Below, one piece after another: positions 27,461 through 36,151 of a stretch of 43,652 nt of DNA (within the stretch, counting starts at the first letter, position 1; each line of letters starts with the position of its first letter). Source of the DNA: Ruminococcoides sp052118065. GTDB lineage: Bacteria > Bacillota > Clostridia > Oscillospirales > Acutalibacteraceae. The DNA is taken from the NCBI GenBank assembly GCA_052118065.1, contig JBQKHY010000021.1, forward strand, positions 1 to 43,652, in the 5' to 3' direction. The notes below the pieces were generated by a model that had not been told where the DNA came from, ran no database searches, and saw nothing but the letters and a program-made list of their open reading frames with translations. The position numbers and the translations under genes are program-made.

Positions 27461-28078
27461 TTAGTATAAATATTGAATTCTGGTAATTGGAAGAATTACA
27501 AACTGTGCTTTACCAATAATATTCTCTTCATCAATAAGTCCGATTTCTGAGTAACGGCTATCTAATGAATCAAGTCTGTTGTCACCCATTACAAATACTT
27601 TGCCTTTTGGGATTACTGATGGAATTTCTGTATTGCCTTCTTTTAGTTCGGAGCTTACATAAGGTTCATCAATTAATGTACCGTCAACATATATCTTTTG
27701 ATTTTCAAAATCAATCTTAAGTCTTTGACCTTCAGTTGCAATTACCCTCTTGATAATAGGCTTATCGTATTCCTTAGCATGACTGATAACTACAATATCA
27801 TTATCCTTAGGTGTGTACATAAAATTAGTAACAATTACCTTATCATTATCAAGAAGTGTATTCATCATTGATCTGCCATCAACATTTACAATTCTTAAGA
27901 AGAAAGTAAGAATAATGATGATAACAACAACAGCCATTATAATCGCTCTTGCCAAGTAATAGAAAAATCCAACTGTAGGATTATTGTTGACTACTATGTA
28001 ATCTTCTTTATTATTAACTTTTGTTTCCGGCTGTTTCTCAGATTTATCAAAATACTTTTCTTTTTTTCTGCTTTGCAT
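27461..28078 (-). CDS. lepB: Type I signal peptidase (second copy)
   Basis: 205 residues. One membrane helix (IIMAVVVIIIILTFFLRIVN) follows a basic cytoplasmic start. The catalytic Ser is in VDGRSMMNTL, the catalytic Lys in PIIKRVIATEGQRL, and box E is VFVMGDNRLDSLDSRY. It cleaves signal peptides of exported proteins at the outer membrane face. It is about 60-65% similar by eye to the copy directly upstream and begins 11 bases after it, so the pair arose by tandem duplication. It is about 20 residues longer at the N-terminus. Confidence 0.93.
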   Translation of the reverse strand: MQSRKKEKYFDKSEKQPETKVNNKEDYIVVNNNPTVGFFYYLARAIIMAVVVIIIILTFFLRIVNVDGRSMMNTLLDNDKVIVTNFMYTPKDNDIVVISHAKEYDKPIIKRVIATEGQRLKIDFENQKIYVDGTLIDEPYVSSELKEGNTEIPSVIPKGKVFVMGDNRLDSLDSRYSEIGLIDEENIIGKAQFVILPITRIQYLY

Positions 28079-28089
28079 AGTATCACCTA

Positions 28090-28638
28090 TCAGTATAAGT
28101 ATTTTGCATGATTGAATGGGAATAATGTAAACTGAGCTTTACCAATTACATCTTTTACATTAATTAGACCTACTTCAACATATCTACTGTCTTTTGAAAC
28201 ATATCTGTTGTCACCCATTACAAAGATTTTACCTTCCGGTATAATCTCAGGGATTTTAGCATCACCTTGAATTAACTCTGATGATACATAAGGTTCATTA
28301 AGCTCTTTACCGTCAACATAAACCTTTTGTTTATCAAAGTCAATCTTTAGAGTTTGACCTTCAGTAGCAATAACTCTCTTAACAATAGGTTCATCTAAAT
28401 ACTGACCATGGCTGATAATAACAATATCACCATCCGTAGGTGTATATAGAAAACTGGAAACAAATAGTTTGTCTCCGTCATAAAGTGTACTGTACATTGA
28501 TGTTCCGTCAACATTTACAATTCTAAAAAAGAAAGTAAGAATAATTAGAACAACAAAAATTACTGAAATAATTGACTTTGTCCAATCATATATCCAATTA
28601 GGTGCTGATTTTGTCTTAATTGTGTAATTATTATCCAT
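28090..28638 (-). CDS. lepB: Type I signal peptidase (first copy)
   Basis: 182 residues. Membrane helix SIISVIFVVLIILTFFFRIV; catalytic Ser in VDGTSMYSTL; catalytic Lys in PIVKRVIATEGQTL; box E IFVMGDNRYVSKDSRY. It has the Gram-positive size and single N-terminal helix. It lies downstream of rplS behind that gene's terminator. I see no clear promoter of its own, so partial read-through from rplS is likely. GAGAG precedes the ATG. Confidence 0.93.
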   Translation of the reverse strand: MDNNYTIKTKSAPNWIYDWTKSIISVIFVVLIILTFFFRIVNVDGTSMYSTLYDGDKLFVSSFLYTPTDGDIVIISHGQYLDEPIVKRVIATEGQTLKIDFDKQKVYVDGKELNEPYVSSELIQGDAKIPEIIPEGKIFVMGDNRYVSKDSRYVEVGLINVKDVIGKAQFTLFPFNHAKYLY

Positions 28639-28672
28639 TATATCTCTCTTCGTTTAATTTCATTTAGATAGT

Positions 28673-28696
28673 AAAAAAAGGGACATAAAGTCCCCT
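28673..28696 (-). terminator. Terminator of rplS
   Basis: GGGACTTTATGTCCC hairpin followed by TTTTTTTAC on the minus strand. Confidence 0.85.
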
Positions 28697-28700
28697 TTAA

Positions 28701-29048
28701 TTACTTTTTGATTTGTTCCTTAACCTTAGCAGCCTTACCTACTCTATCTCTTAGGTAATATAGCTTACTTCTACGAACCTTACCGTTTCTAACAACCTTA
28801 ACATCTACAACATTAGGTGAGTGTACTGGGAATACTCTTTCGATACCAACACCGTAAGATACTCTTCTTACTGTGAAAGTTTCAGCAACGCCACTACCCT
28901 TCTTGGCGATAACAGTTCCTTCGAACATCTGGATTCTTTCTCTTTCACCTTCACGAATGTTAACTGATACCTTAACTGTATCACCAACACTAAATTCTGG
29001 GAAAGATTCTTTCATTGAAGCTGCTGCAATAGTTTTTAATGCGTCCAT
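28701..29048 (-). CDS. rplS: 50S ribosomal protein L19
   Basis: 115 residues, full length. PEFSVGDTVKVSVNIREGER, then QMFEGTVIAKKGSGVAETFT and VRRVSYGVGIERVFPVHSPN, and GKVRRSKLYYLRDRVGKAAK are the conserved blocks of L19. L19 sits at the interface of the ribosomal subunits. The gene is preceded by a long leader with the features of the Firmicutes L19 leader RNA, and AGGAGGAAATAAA precedes the ATG. Confidence 0.98.
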   Translation of the reverse strand: MDALKTIAAASMKESFPEFSVGDTVKVSVNIREGERERIQMFEGTVIAKKGSGVAETFTVRRVSYGVGIERVFPVHSPNVVDVKVVRNGKVRRSKLYYLRDRVGKAAKVKEQIKK

Positions 29049-29049
29049 T

Positions 29050-29165
29050 TTATTTCCTCCTGTAATTTCAGATATTCTTGCCTATATAGCAGAGGAATAC
29101 CCGCTTCAAATTTTCGGTCAATGACCTCGATTTGACTCCTATCGTAAAACGACAGATTCCAAATG
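29050..29165 (-). promoter_or_regulatory. Probable L19 leader RNA
   Basis: The 5' UTR of rplS is about 115 nt with several small helices (GTCGTTTTACGATAG region, GGTCATTGACC, GCGGGTATTCCTCTGC). It matches by position and general look the autoregulatory L19 leader of low-GC Gram-positives. I have not folded it rigorously. Confidence 0.55.
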
Positions 29166-29172
29166 CCTATAT

Positions 29173-29201
29173 ATAATAACACAATAATTTGTATTGTGCA
29201 A
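29173..29201 (-). promoter_or_regulatory. Promoter of rplS
   Basis: TTGCAC, 17 bp, TATTAT on the minus strand. Confidence 0.8.
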
Positions 29202-29226
29202 GTGTTTTTTCGAAAAATATCACAAT

Positions 29227-30138
29227 TTATTGTTGAATTTCTTGCAAAAACTTTCTAAAGTATTCCGGAAGTTCTGAATTAAACTCCATATACTCTTCTG
29301 TTCTTGGATGAACAAAGTCTATTACCTTTGCATGTAGACATTGACCATTTAGCTTTGTAATAACTTTCTTAGGTCCATATACATCATCGCCGGCAACCGG
29401 ATGACCGATTGAAGCCATATGAACCCTAATCTGATGTGTTCTGCCTGTTTCTAAGATACATTTAATATGAGTGAAATTGCCATAACTCTGTAAAACCTCA
29501 TAGTGAGTTACTGCATTCTTGGAATTCTCGTAGGTAATACACATTTTCTTTCTATCTTTTTTGCTTCTGCCGATAGGCGCATCAACTGTACCGTTTTCCT
29601 TTACATTGCCATAAACAATAGCTTGGTATTCACGCTTAAAGCTATGCTCTTTAATCTGTTCTGCAAGTCTATTGTGGGCAAAATCATTTTTGGCTACAAT
29701 TAAAAGTCCACTGGTATTTTTATCAATTCTATGGACAATACCCGGTCTTAATACACCATTGATACCTGACAGTGAATCTTTACAATGATAAAGAAGTGCA
29801 TTTACTAAAGTACCTGTATAGTTTCCAGGTGCAGGATGAACAACCATTCCTTTAGGCTTATTTACTACTAACAAATCGTTATCTTCATAAACTATATCAA
29901 GAGGTATATCTTCTGCTTCAACTGTATATTCTACAGGGTCAGGAACAGTAAATTGAACCTTATCACCGATTTTCAGTTTATACTTTTTGTTCTGTAATTT
30001 ATTATTAACTAACAGTCCACCATCATCTATAATAGAGGCAACTGATGACCTAGACATATCTTCTATAGTATCAGAAAGAAATTTATCGACTCTAAGTTCT
30101 TGATTTTTATTTTCAATAATATAATTAAGAATGTTCAA
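29227..30138 (-). CDS. RluD-type 23S rRNA pseudouridine synthase
   Basis: 303 residues. An S4 RNA-binding domain (ELRVDKFLSDTIEDMSRSSV) is followed by the RluA-family catalytic domain. The catalytic Asp is in GIVHRIDKNTSGLLIVAKND, preceded by VVNKPKGMVVHPAPG and followed by ETGRTHQIRVHMASIGHPVA. It isomerises uridines in 23S rRNA. It overlaps the end of lspA by 14 bases, the usual lspA-rluD pairing in Firmicutes. Which of the RluA/C/D specificities it has cannot be read directly; RluD is the default for this locus. Confidence 0.93.
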   Translation of the reverse strand: MNILNYIIENKNQELRVDKFLSDTIEDMSRSSVASIIDDGGLLVNNKLQNKKYKLKIGDKVQFTVPDPVEYTVEAEDIPLDIVYEDNDLLVVNKPKGMVVHPAPGNYTGTLVNALLYHCKDSLSGINGVLRPGIVHRIDKNTSGLLIVAKNDFAHNRLAEQIKEHSFKREYQAIVYGNVKENGTVDAPIGRSKKDRKKMCITYENSKNAVTHYEVLQSYGNFTHIKCILETGRTHQIRVHMASIGHPVAGDDVYGPKKVITKLNGQCLHAKVIDFVHPRTEEYMEFNSELPEYFRKFLQEIQQ

Positions 30139-30601
30139 CCTTATTCTCCTTCTTAGAACTGTCAGACATAAATAGCAGATAAATTACAAGCAGTACTGTA
30201 CCAACCGTAACTGCATAATCAGCAAAGTTACATACCGGACTGAAAAAAGAAAGTTGTAAATAATCAATTACATATCCATAAAGGACTCTGTCAATTAAAT
30301 TGCCTATTCCACCACCAATAATCAATGCTGATGATATTAAAAACATTTTGGATTTTATCTTTTTGAAAATAATTATATATAGTAGGATTACAATAATAAC
30401 TGAAGTAAGTGCAACAAAAATCCATCTCATATTTTCAAACATACCAAATGCAACACCGGGATTTTCAACATAATTTAAATCCAATAAATGTGGAATTGCA
30501 GTAACAACACCGGCCTGTGGTAAATACATAGCTACAAAATACTTAATAACCTGGTCTATAACAACAACTAAACCGGCTATAACAAGAGATAACGCTACCA
30601 A
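30125..30601 (-). CDS. lspA: Prolipoprotein signal peptidase (signal peptidase II)
   Basis: 158 residues from TTG 30601, with GAGGTGAAAAG in front. Four membrane helices; conserved blocks IDQVIKYFVA, LNYVENPGVAFGMF, GGIGNLIDRVLYGYVIDYL and VCNFADYAVTVG contain the two catalytic Asp residues (NLIDR and NFADY). It cleaves lipoprotein signal peptides after lipid modification. The ileS terminator lies before it. Confidence 0.95.
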   Translation of the reverse strand: MVALSLVIAGLVVVIDQVIKYFVAMYLPQAGVVTAIPHLLDLNYVENPGVAFGMFENMRWIFVALTSVIIVILLYIIIFKKIKSKMFLISSALIIGGGIGNLIDRVLYGYVIDYLQLSFFSPVCNFADYAVTVGTVLLVIYLLFMSDSSKKENKVEHS

Positions 30602-30616
30602 CTTTTCACCTCGTTA

Positions 30617-30653
30617 ATAAAAACGGTACACACCACAACAGAATGTGCACCGT
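30617..30653 (-). terminator. Terminator of ileS
   Basis: ACGGTGCACA / TGTGTACCGT stem followed by TTTTTATT on the minus strand, between ileS and lspA. Confidence 0.85.
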
Positions 30654-30666
30654 AATTAGTTATTTA

Positions 30667-33432
30667 TTATTTAAGAACATTTACACATCTCTGGCAAAGA
30701 GTTGGATGTACAGGATCAGCACCAACAGTAACTGAATGTTCCCAACATCTTTCGCACTTTTCACCATCAGCTAGTTCAACATCAATCTTAGTTTCTGAAC
30801 CATTATCTACTACTTCTACACCGGAAACAATAAATACATTCTTTAGTTCAGGTTCTACAGACTTGATGAATTCAAGTTCATCACCACTAGCATTAAGAAT
30901 AATCTTAGCATCAAGTGACTTCTTAAGTTTCTTTTCTTTAACTGCTTCTTCAAGAGCTTTCTTTACATCATCTCTTAAATCGTGAATCTTGTCCCACTTA
31001 GCCATAAAGTCATCTGAAACATTGATTTCTACAGACTTAGGCATTTCGTTAAACATTACACATTCACCATCGTCAGTTGCTCTATGTGGAATATACTTCC
31101 AGATTTCATCAGAAGTAAAAGCTAGGATAGGAGCAATCATTCTTGTTAGTGAATCAAGAATAATATAGATAGTTGTCTGAGCAGCTCTTCTTGAATGGCT
31201 CTCTTTCTTTTCTGTGTATAGTCTGTCCTTAAGTACATCTAGATAGAAGTTAGACATATCAACAACACAGAAGTTTCTTACTGAATGATAAACCTGATGG
31301 AATTCATAGTTATCATATGCATTTGCTACCTTGTTAATTAGTTCATTTAACTTAACAAGTGCCCACTTATCCATTGGTAGTAGTTCATCAATAGCAACAG
31401 AATTTTCGTCAGGGTTAAAGTCAGAAATATTACCTAGGATATATCTTGCAGTATTTCTAATCTTTCTGTATGACTCAGAAATCTGCTTTAGAATATCATT
31501 TGAAATATGGACATCAGACTGATAGTCAGTAGAAGCAACCCAAAGTCTTAGTACATCTGCACCATACTGCTTAATAACATCCTGAGGGCTGATACCGTTA
31601 CCAAGAGACTTACTCATCTTTCTCTTTTCTTCATCAAGAATCATACCATGAGTAAGAACTGCCTTATAAGGTGCAACACCATTTGTTGCAACAGAAGTTA
31701 ATAGTGATGACTGGAACCAACCTCTGTACTGGTCATTACCTTCTAGATATAGGTCTGCAGGGAACTGTAGGTTATCTCTCTTTCTAACAACAGCAGCGTG
31801 AGAAGAACCACTATCGAACCAAACATCCATAATATCTTTTTCTTTATCAAATTCAGTACAACCACACTTTTTACACTTTGTACCTTCAGGTAGAATTTCA
31901 GCAGCAGTATGATTATACCATGCATTAGAACCTTCTTTTTCAAATAGGTCAGCTACTGCATACATAGCATCCTTATCAATATGAGCTTCGCCACATTCTT
32001 TACAGAAGAAGATTGGAATAGGTACACCCCATTTTCTCTGACGAGAAATACACCAGTCTTTTCTTTCTCTAACCATATTTGTAATTCTGTCACGACCCCA
32101 TGAAGGAATCCACTTAACATTGTTAATAGCTTCAACTGCTTCATCCTTAAAGTCATCAACAGAACAGAACCACTGGTCAGTAGCTCTAAATAGGATAGGA
32201 GTCTTACATCTCCAACAGTGAGGATACTGGTGGATAATTTTCTTTAGTGCAAATAGAGAACCTTGTTCATCTAGGAACATAGCAATCTTCTTATTAGCTT
32301 CATCAGTTGTTAAACCTGCAAACTGACCTGCTTCTTCAGTAAGAACACCGTTAGAGTCAACAGGACAAATTGTAGGAATTTCAGGATAGTTCTGACATAC
32401 ATTAAAGTCATCAACACCATGACCCGGAGCAGTATGAACACAACCTGTACCACTTTCAAGAGTAACATGGTCACCCACAATTACAAGTGACTCTCTGTCT
32501 AGGAATGGATGAGCAGTCTTAATATATTCAAGTTCACTACCCTTTACTGTAGCTACTACTTCATAATCAGTAACTTCTGCAACTTCCATTGCATTCTTAT
32601 AAAGTTCAGTAGCCATTACAAGATATTCATCACCTGTTTTGATGATTGAATATTCATATCTAGGACCAACACAAATAGCAACATTAGCAGGTAATGTCCA
32701 TGTTGTAGTTGTCCAAATAACAAACTTAACCTTTGATGGGTCAATTCCCAAGTTTGAGAATACACCCTTATCATCAGTTACATTGAATTTAACATAAATA
32801 GAATGACAAGGATCTTCAGCATATTCGATTTCAGCTTCAGCTAGAGCTGTTTTACATTCAGGACACCAATATACAGGCTTTAGTCCCTTATAGATATAAC
32901 CCTTTGTAGCCATATCTGCAAATACTCTAATCTGTTCAGCTTCAAACTCATGCTTTAGTGTAATATATGGGTTATCCCATTCACCGATAACACCTAATCT
33001 CTTAAACTGTGTACGCTGGTCGTTAATATAACCTGTAACAAATTCTTCGCACATTTTACGAAGTTCAACAATAGAGATTTCTGCTGAGTTACCAACACCG
33101 GCCTTTTGTCTAGCCTTTAGCTCTGTTGGAAGACCATGAGTATCCCAACCAGGAACATATGGTGCTTTGAAACCGGCCATATTCTTCTGACGAACAATAA
33201 AGTCCTTAAGAATTTTGTTTAAAGCATGACCTAGATGGATATCACCATTTGCATATGGAGGACCATCATGCAATACGAATAATGGCTTACCATCATTTTT
33301 CTTCATTAACTTGTCATAAATCTTGTTATCTTCCCAACCCTCTAGAGTTACAGGTTCACTCTTTGGAAGTCCTGCTCTCATAGGGAAGTCAGTCTTAGGA
33401 AGATTTAAAGTCTTATTGTAATCCTGTGACAT
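30667..33432 (-). CDS. ileS: Isoleucyl-tRNA synthetase
   Basis: 921 residues from ATG 33432 (MSQDYNKTLNLPKTDF), with GGAGAG 8 bases upstream. The TTG five codons earlier is part of that ribosome-binding site. Class I signatures: PYANGDIHLGHALNKI (HIGH) and KRKMSKSLGNGISPQD (KMSKS). The editing domain (VIWTTTTWTLPANVAICVGP, GCVHTAPGHGVDDF) is intact. The C-terminal zinc finger CERCWEHSV...CQRC is the short bacterial type. It charges tRNA-Ile. It follows divIVA by about 28 bases, a conserved order in Firmicutes. No T-box is visible here; transcription is from upstream. Confidence 0.98.
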   Translation of the reverse strand: MSQDYNKTLNLPKTDFPMRAGLPKSEPVTLEGWEDNKIYDKLMKKNDGKPLFVLHDGPPYANGDIHLGHALNKILKDFIVRQKNMAGFKAPYVPGWDTHGLPTELKARQKAGVGNSAEISIVELRKMCEEFVTGYINDQRTQFKRLGVIGEWDNPYITLKHEFEAEQIRVFADMATKGYIYKGLKPVYWCPECKTALAEAEIEYAEDPCHSIYVKFNVTDDKGVFSNLGIDPSKVKFVIWTTTTWTLPANVAICVGPRYEYSIIKTGDEYLVMATELYKNAMEVAEVTDYEVVATVKGSELEYIKTAHPFLDRESLVIVGDHVTLESGTGCVHTAPGHGVDDFNVCQNYPEIPTICPVDSNGVLTEEAGQFAGLTTDEANKKIAMFLDEQGSLFALKKIIHQYPHCWRCKTPILFRATDQWFCSVDDFKDEAVEAINNVKWIPSWGRDRITNMVRERKDWCISRQRKWGVPIPIFFCKECGEAHIDKDAMYAVADLFEKEGSNAWYNHTAAEILPEGTKCKKCGCTEFDKEKDIMDVWFDSGSSHAAVVRKRDNLQFPADLYLEGNDQYRGWFQSSLLTSVATNGVAPYKAVLTHGMILDEEKRKMSKSLGNGISPQDVIKQYGADVLRLWVASTDYQSDVHISNDILKQISESYRKIRNTARYILGNISDFNPDENSVAIDELLPMDKWALVKLNELINKVANAYDNYEFHQVYHSVRNFCVVDMSNFYLDVLKDRLYTEKKESHSRRAAQTTIYIILDSLTRMIAPILAFTSDEIWKYIPHRATDDGECVMFNEMPKSVEINVSDDFMAKWDKIHDLRDDVKKALEEAVKEKKLKKSLDAKIILNASGDELEFIKSVEPELKNVFIVSGVEVVDNGSETKIDVELADGEKCERCWEHSVTVGADPVHPTLCQRCVNVLK

Positions 33433-33459
33433 TCTACTTCTCTCCAATTTATATTTTAA

Positions 33460-34146
33460 TTATTCTTCAACATCATAATTACTACCAAACTTTAGAACTC
33501 CAAACTTAGTAGTACCTTCAAGAGCCGGGTCAGTTTTCTTTTCTTCCATTACTTCTTCAGCAGGCTCTTCTTTTGAAACTTCTACCGGAGGTTCTGAAAC
33601 CTTAACAGGCTCAACCTTTGGTTCAACAACTTCTTCTGCTACTGCAGGTGTAGGAAATTCCTTAGAAAGTTTTTCCTGAATTTCAGCAACAACTTCATCA
33701 GTTGGTAATGCATCAACAATATCAATGCAACTCTTAACCTTTAATAATAGTTCTGTTCTCATTTCATTAGCAAGTTTCTGTAAAGCAACTAGGGAGTCTT
33801 TTTCTTTCTTTACTTCTGCCTGTGCTTCTGCAATAAGTTCATCAGCCTTTTTCTCAGCATTCTTTACAGTAATTTCAGACTGTTCATTTGCTTCCTTAAG
33901 TGTTGAGTCAGCAACTTTCTGAGCTGATAATAGAGCGTTACGAACTGTCTCTTCATCAGAACGATACTGTTCAATTCTTGTAGCAAGAATATCCATCTTG
34001 TGTACAAGTTCAGCCTTTTCATTGTTTTTCTGTTCAAATGTTTCTATAACATCATCAATAAAAGAATCAACATCTTCAGCCTTATAGAAAGAGCCACCTC
34101 TGTTAGTTCTAAACTTGACATCCTTGATTTCATCAATAGTTAGCAT
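33460..34146 (-). CDS. divIVA: DivIVA family cell-division/polarity protein
   Basis: 228 residues. The N-terminal lipid-binding motif reads LTIDEIKDVKFRTNRGGSFY, then KAEDVDSFIDDVIETFE. A long coiled coil (about 45-130) follows, then an acidic Pro/Glu/Val-rich tail (EEVVEPKVEPVKVSEPPVEV) that is longer than in Bacillus. It marks negatively curved membrane at poles and septa. It is located between ylmH and ileS, as in most Firmicutes. Confidence 0.93.
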   Translation of the reverse strand: MLTIDEIKDVKFRTNRGGSFYKAEDVDSFIDDVIETFEQKNNEKAELVHKMDILATRIEQYRSDEETVRNALLSAQKVADSTLKEANEQSEITVKNAEKKADELIAEAQAEVKKEKDSLVALQKLANEMRTELLLKVKSCIDIVDALPTDEVVAEIQEKLSKEFPTPAVAEEVVEPKVEPVKVSEPPVEVSKEEPAEEVMEEKKTDPALEGTTKFGVLKFGSNYDVEE

Positions 34147-34159
34147 GTTTATATCTCCC

Positions 34160-34903
34160 CTATATATATTGTTTTATTTTAATTTTTTGTCTGCCTTTTT
34201 TAGTTAAGCCATTTACATCATCAAGAATAAATTTACCATACTTTCGTATAGAAATAATGTCGTCTTGTGATACTTTATCGCTTATATTTGTATCTTCTAT
34301 ATAGTTCTTAAACACATTACCTGAAAGCATAAGTGTCCTTACCTTTTCTCTACTAAGGCCGGTTATAGCAGCAACAACTGCATCCAGTCTAAGAGAAGCA
34401 ACTGTATAGTCATAATACTTAAATGTTGGTGTATAATCAAAGTTATCAAGTGTAACTATTCTTGACTTTACTCCAACTTTAGCAATTCTATTTATTTGAG
34501 ATAAAATATATTCAGCTTGATTTTCTAACACAAAAACATAAGTTTTGCCTTCCATACAAACTATATCACCAATAACATTTCTGTTAAGACCGGTAGAAAG
34601 AATTGTACCGAGAAACTGTCTGTGTGTTAATTTATCTTGCTTTCTATATTTATATTCAATAATTGATATTGGATATTCCTCTTCCTTAGCAAAAAATCCA
34701 AGTACCTTTCTTTGACTGTTTTCATAACCACCAAAGAAACAGTAATCAGTAATACCAAAGTCCTTTAATGTTTCAATACAAATTGAAATTTCACTTTCAT
34801 TAAGGAAAGAAGTAAACTCAGGTTTATTCCTTTCCATAGAAAGATAATAAAGATCACTTATTCTGGAAATCAGAATATCCTTTTCATCTATATTTTTACT
34901 CAA
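34160..34903 (-). CDS. ylmH: YlmH-type S4-domain RNA-binding protein
   Basis: 247 residues. The C-terminal S4 domain reads LDAVVAAITGLSREKVRTLM and GNVFKNYIEDTNI. The N-terminal two-thirds (FTSFLNESEISICIETLKDF, YPISIIEYKYRKQDKLTHRQ) matches the YlmH family, including FLGTILSTGLNRNVIGDI. YlmH is associated with ribosome rescue and quality control (RqcH pathway) in Firmicutes and sits in the division cluster. It starts immediately after the sepF stop. Confidence 0.92.
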   Translation of the reverse strand: MSKNIDEKDILISRISDLYYLSMERNKPEFTSFLNESEISICIETLKDFGITDYCFFGGYENSQRKVLGFFAKEEEYPISIIEYKYRKQDKLTHRQFLGTILSTGLNRNVIGDIVCMEGKTYVFVLENQAEYILSQINRIAKVGVKSRIVTLDNFDYTPTFKYYDYTVASLRLDAVVAAITGLSREKVRTLMLSGNVFKNYIEDTNISDKVSQDDIISIRKYGKFILDDVNGLTKKGRQKIKIKQYI

Positions 34904-35425
34904 TTAAAAAATAACTCCGTTATTTTCTAGTTCACCAAGTAAATCATCACCTGTGAAATCTACATTTTCAGGCATAATGATAAATGTAGCATTAGCGATT
35001 TTCTTAATCTTACCCTTTTTAGCATATGTAACACCACTTAGGAAGTCAATAATTCTTCTTGACATATCCTTGTTAGTGTCTTCAAGGTTAAGTACTACTG
35101 TGCGATTTTTGTTAATTTCATCAGCAATACCTCTTGTTTCGTCACCAAAGCGTTCAGGCTTAAATAAAATAACCTGAATTTTTGTACTTGCATTAATATT
35201 AACAACCTTGTTGCCACTGTCGCTATCTGTATATGAATCAGAAGTATATCTTCTTCTTTCTGATCTTTCATATCTTCTTGCTTCACGCTGATGTTCTCTT
35301 TCCTCAACATAGTTATCTTCGTCATCGTAAGAATCTTTGTTGTCCTCATATGAGTTATCATCATACTCATATTCATCATCAGGTGAATCCCACATTCTCT
35401 TAATCTTATCTACAAAACCAGCCAT
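34904..35425 (-). CDS. sepF: Cell division protein SepF
   Basis: 173 residues. The N-terminal amphipathic membrane anchor is MAGFVDKIKRMWDSPDDEYE. A disordered acidic and Arg-rich linker follows. The C-terminal SepF domain contains TKIQVILFKPERFGDETRGI, VVLNLEDTNKDMSRRIIDFL and SGVTYAKKGKIKKIANATFI. It tethers FtsZ to the membrane and organises septum thickness. The linker, with DDNSYEDNKDSYDDEDNYVE followed by an Arg/Glu stretch, is longer than usual. Confidence 0.95.
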   Translation of the reverse strand: MAGFVDKIKRMWDSPDDEYEYDDNSYEDNKDSYDDEDNYVEEREHQREARRYERSERRRYTSDSYTDSDSGNKVVNINASTKIQVILFKPERFGDETRGIADEINKNRTVVLNLEDTNKDMSRRIIDFLSGVTYAKKGKIKKIANATFIIMPENVDFTGDDLLGELENNGVIF

Positions 35426-35440
35426 ATTTGAACCTCCAAA

Positions 35441-36151
35441 TTATTTATATATCCTATTTCCAAACAAAGCAGAACCGATTCTTACCATATTGGCACCCTC
35501 TAATATTGCTTCGTAATAGTCACTAGACATACCCATAGACAAAATGTCCATAGAAATATTATCTAATTTTTTTGATGATATGTCAAGGAATAATCTATTC
35601 ATTTTTTCAAAATATCTACGAATTTCGTCATTTTTTTCACAAATAGGTGGAATAGTCATCAATCCTTTTACATTTACAGCAGGTAAAGTGCTAATTTCTT
35701 CCACTAATTCCTCAAGCATTTCCGGCATAACACCGGATTTATTTTCTTCTTTTCCGATATTTACTTCAACTAAAATATCGGAAGTAATGTTATTCTTTAA
35801 AGAACACTTAGAAACTTCTTTAGCGAGTTTAATTGAGTCGATTGACTGAATTAAATCAACCTTACCAACAATTTGTTTTACCTTGTTGCTTTGTAAGTGT
35901 CCAATAAACTGCAATGAACAATTTTCAAGGTTATACTCATCATACTTTGAAAGTAATTCCTGAACCTTGTTTTCTCCAATATAGGAAAGTCCCAGAGAAA
36001 TTGCATAGTTGATATACTCAGGTTCAACAGTTTTTGTTGCTGAAAGAAAAGTAATATCATCTCTTGTCTTTCCGGCTTTCATAGCAGCCTCTGCAATTTT
36101 CTCATTGATAAAATCATAATTATACTTAATATCAGTTAATGATCTTTCCAT
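35441..36151 (-). CDS. yggS: YggS/PLPBP family pyridoxal phosphate-binding protein
   Basis: 236 residues. The PLP lysine lies in DDITFLSATKTVEPEYINYA. Other blocks are ISLGLSYIGENKVQELLSKY, CSLQFIGHLQSNKVKQIVGK, VEVNIGKEENKSGV and the phosphate-binding end LSMGMSSDYYEAI...MVRIGSALFG. It is a PLP homeostasis protein (YlmE in Bacillus), with no enzymatic activity known. The start overlaps the HlyD-like gene by 20 bases. Confidence 0.95.
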   Translation of the reverse strand: MERSLTDIKYNYDFINEKIAEAAMKAGKTRDDITFLSATKTVEPEYINYAISLGLSYIGENKVQELLSKYDEYNLENCSLQFIGHLQSNKVKQIVGKVDLIQSIDSIKLAKEVSKCSLKNNITSDILVEVNIGKEENKSGVMPEMLEELVEEISTLPAVNVKGLMTIPPICEKNDEIRRYFEKMNRLFLDISSKKLDNISMDILSMGMSSDYYEAILEGANMVRIGSALFGNRIYK

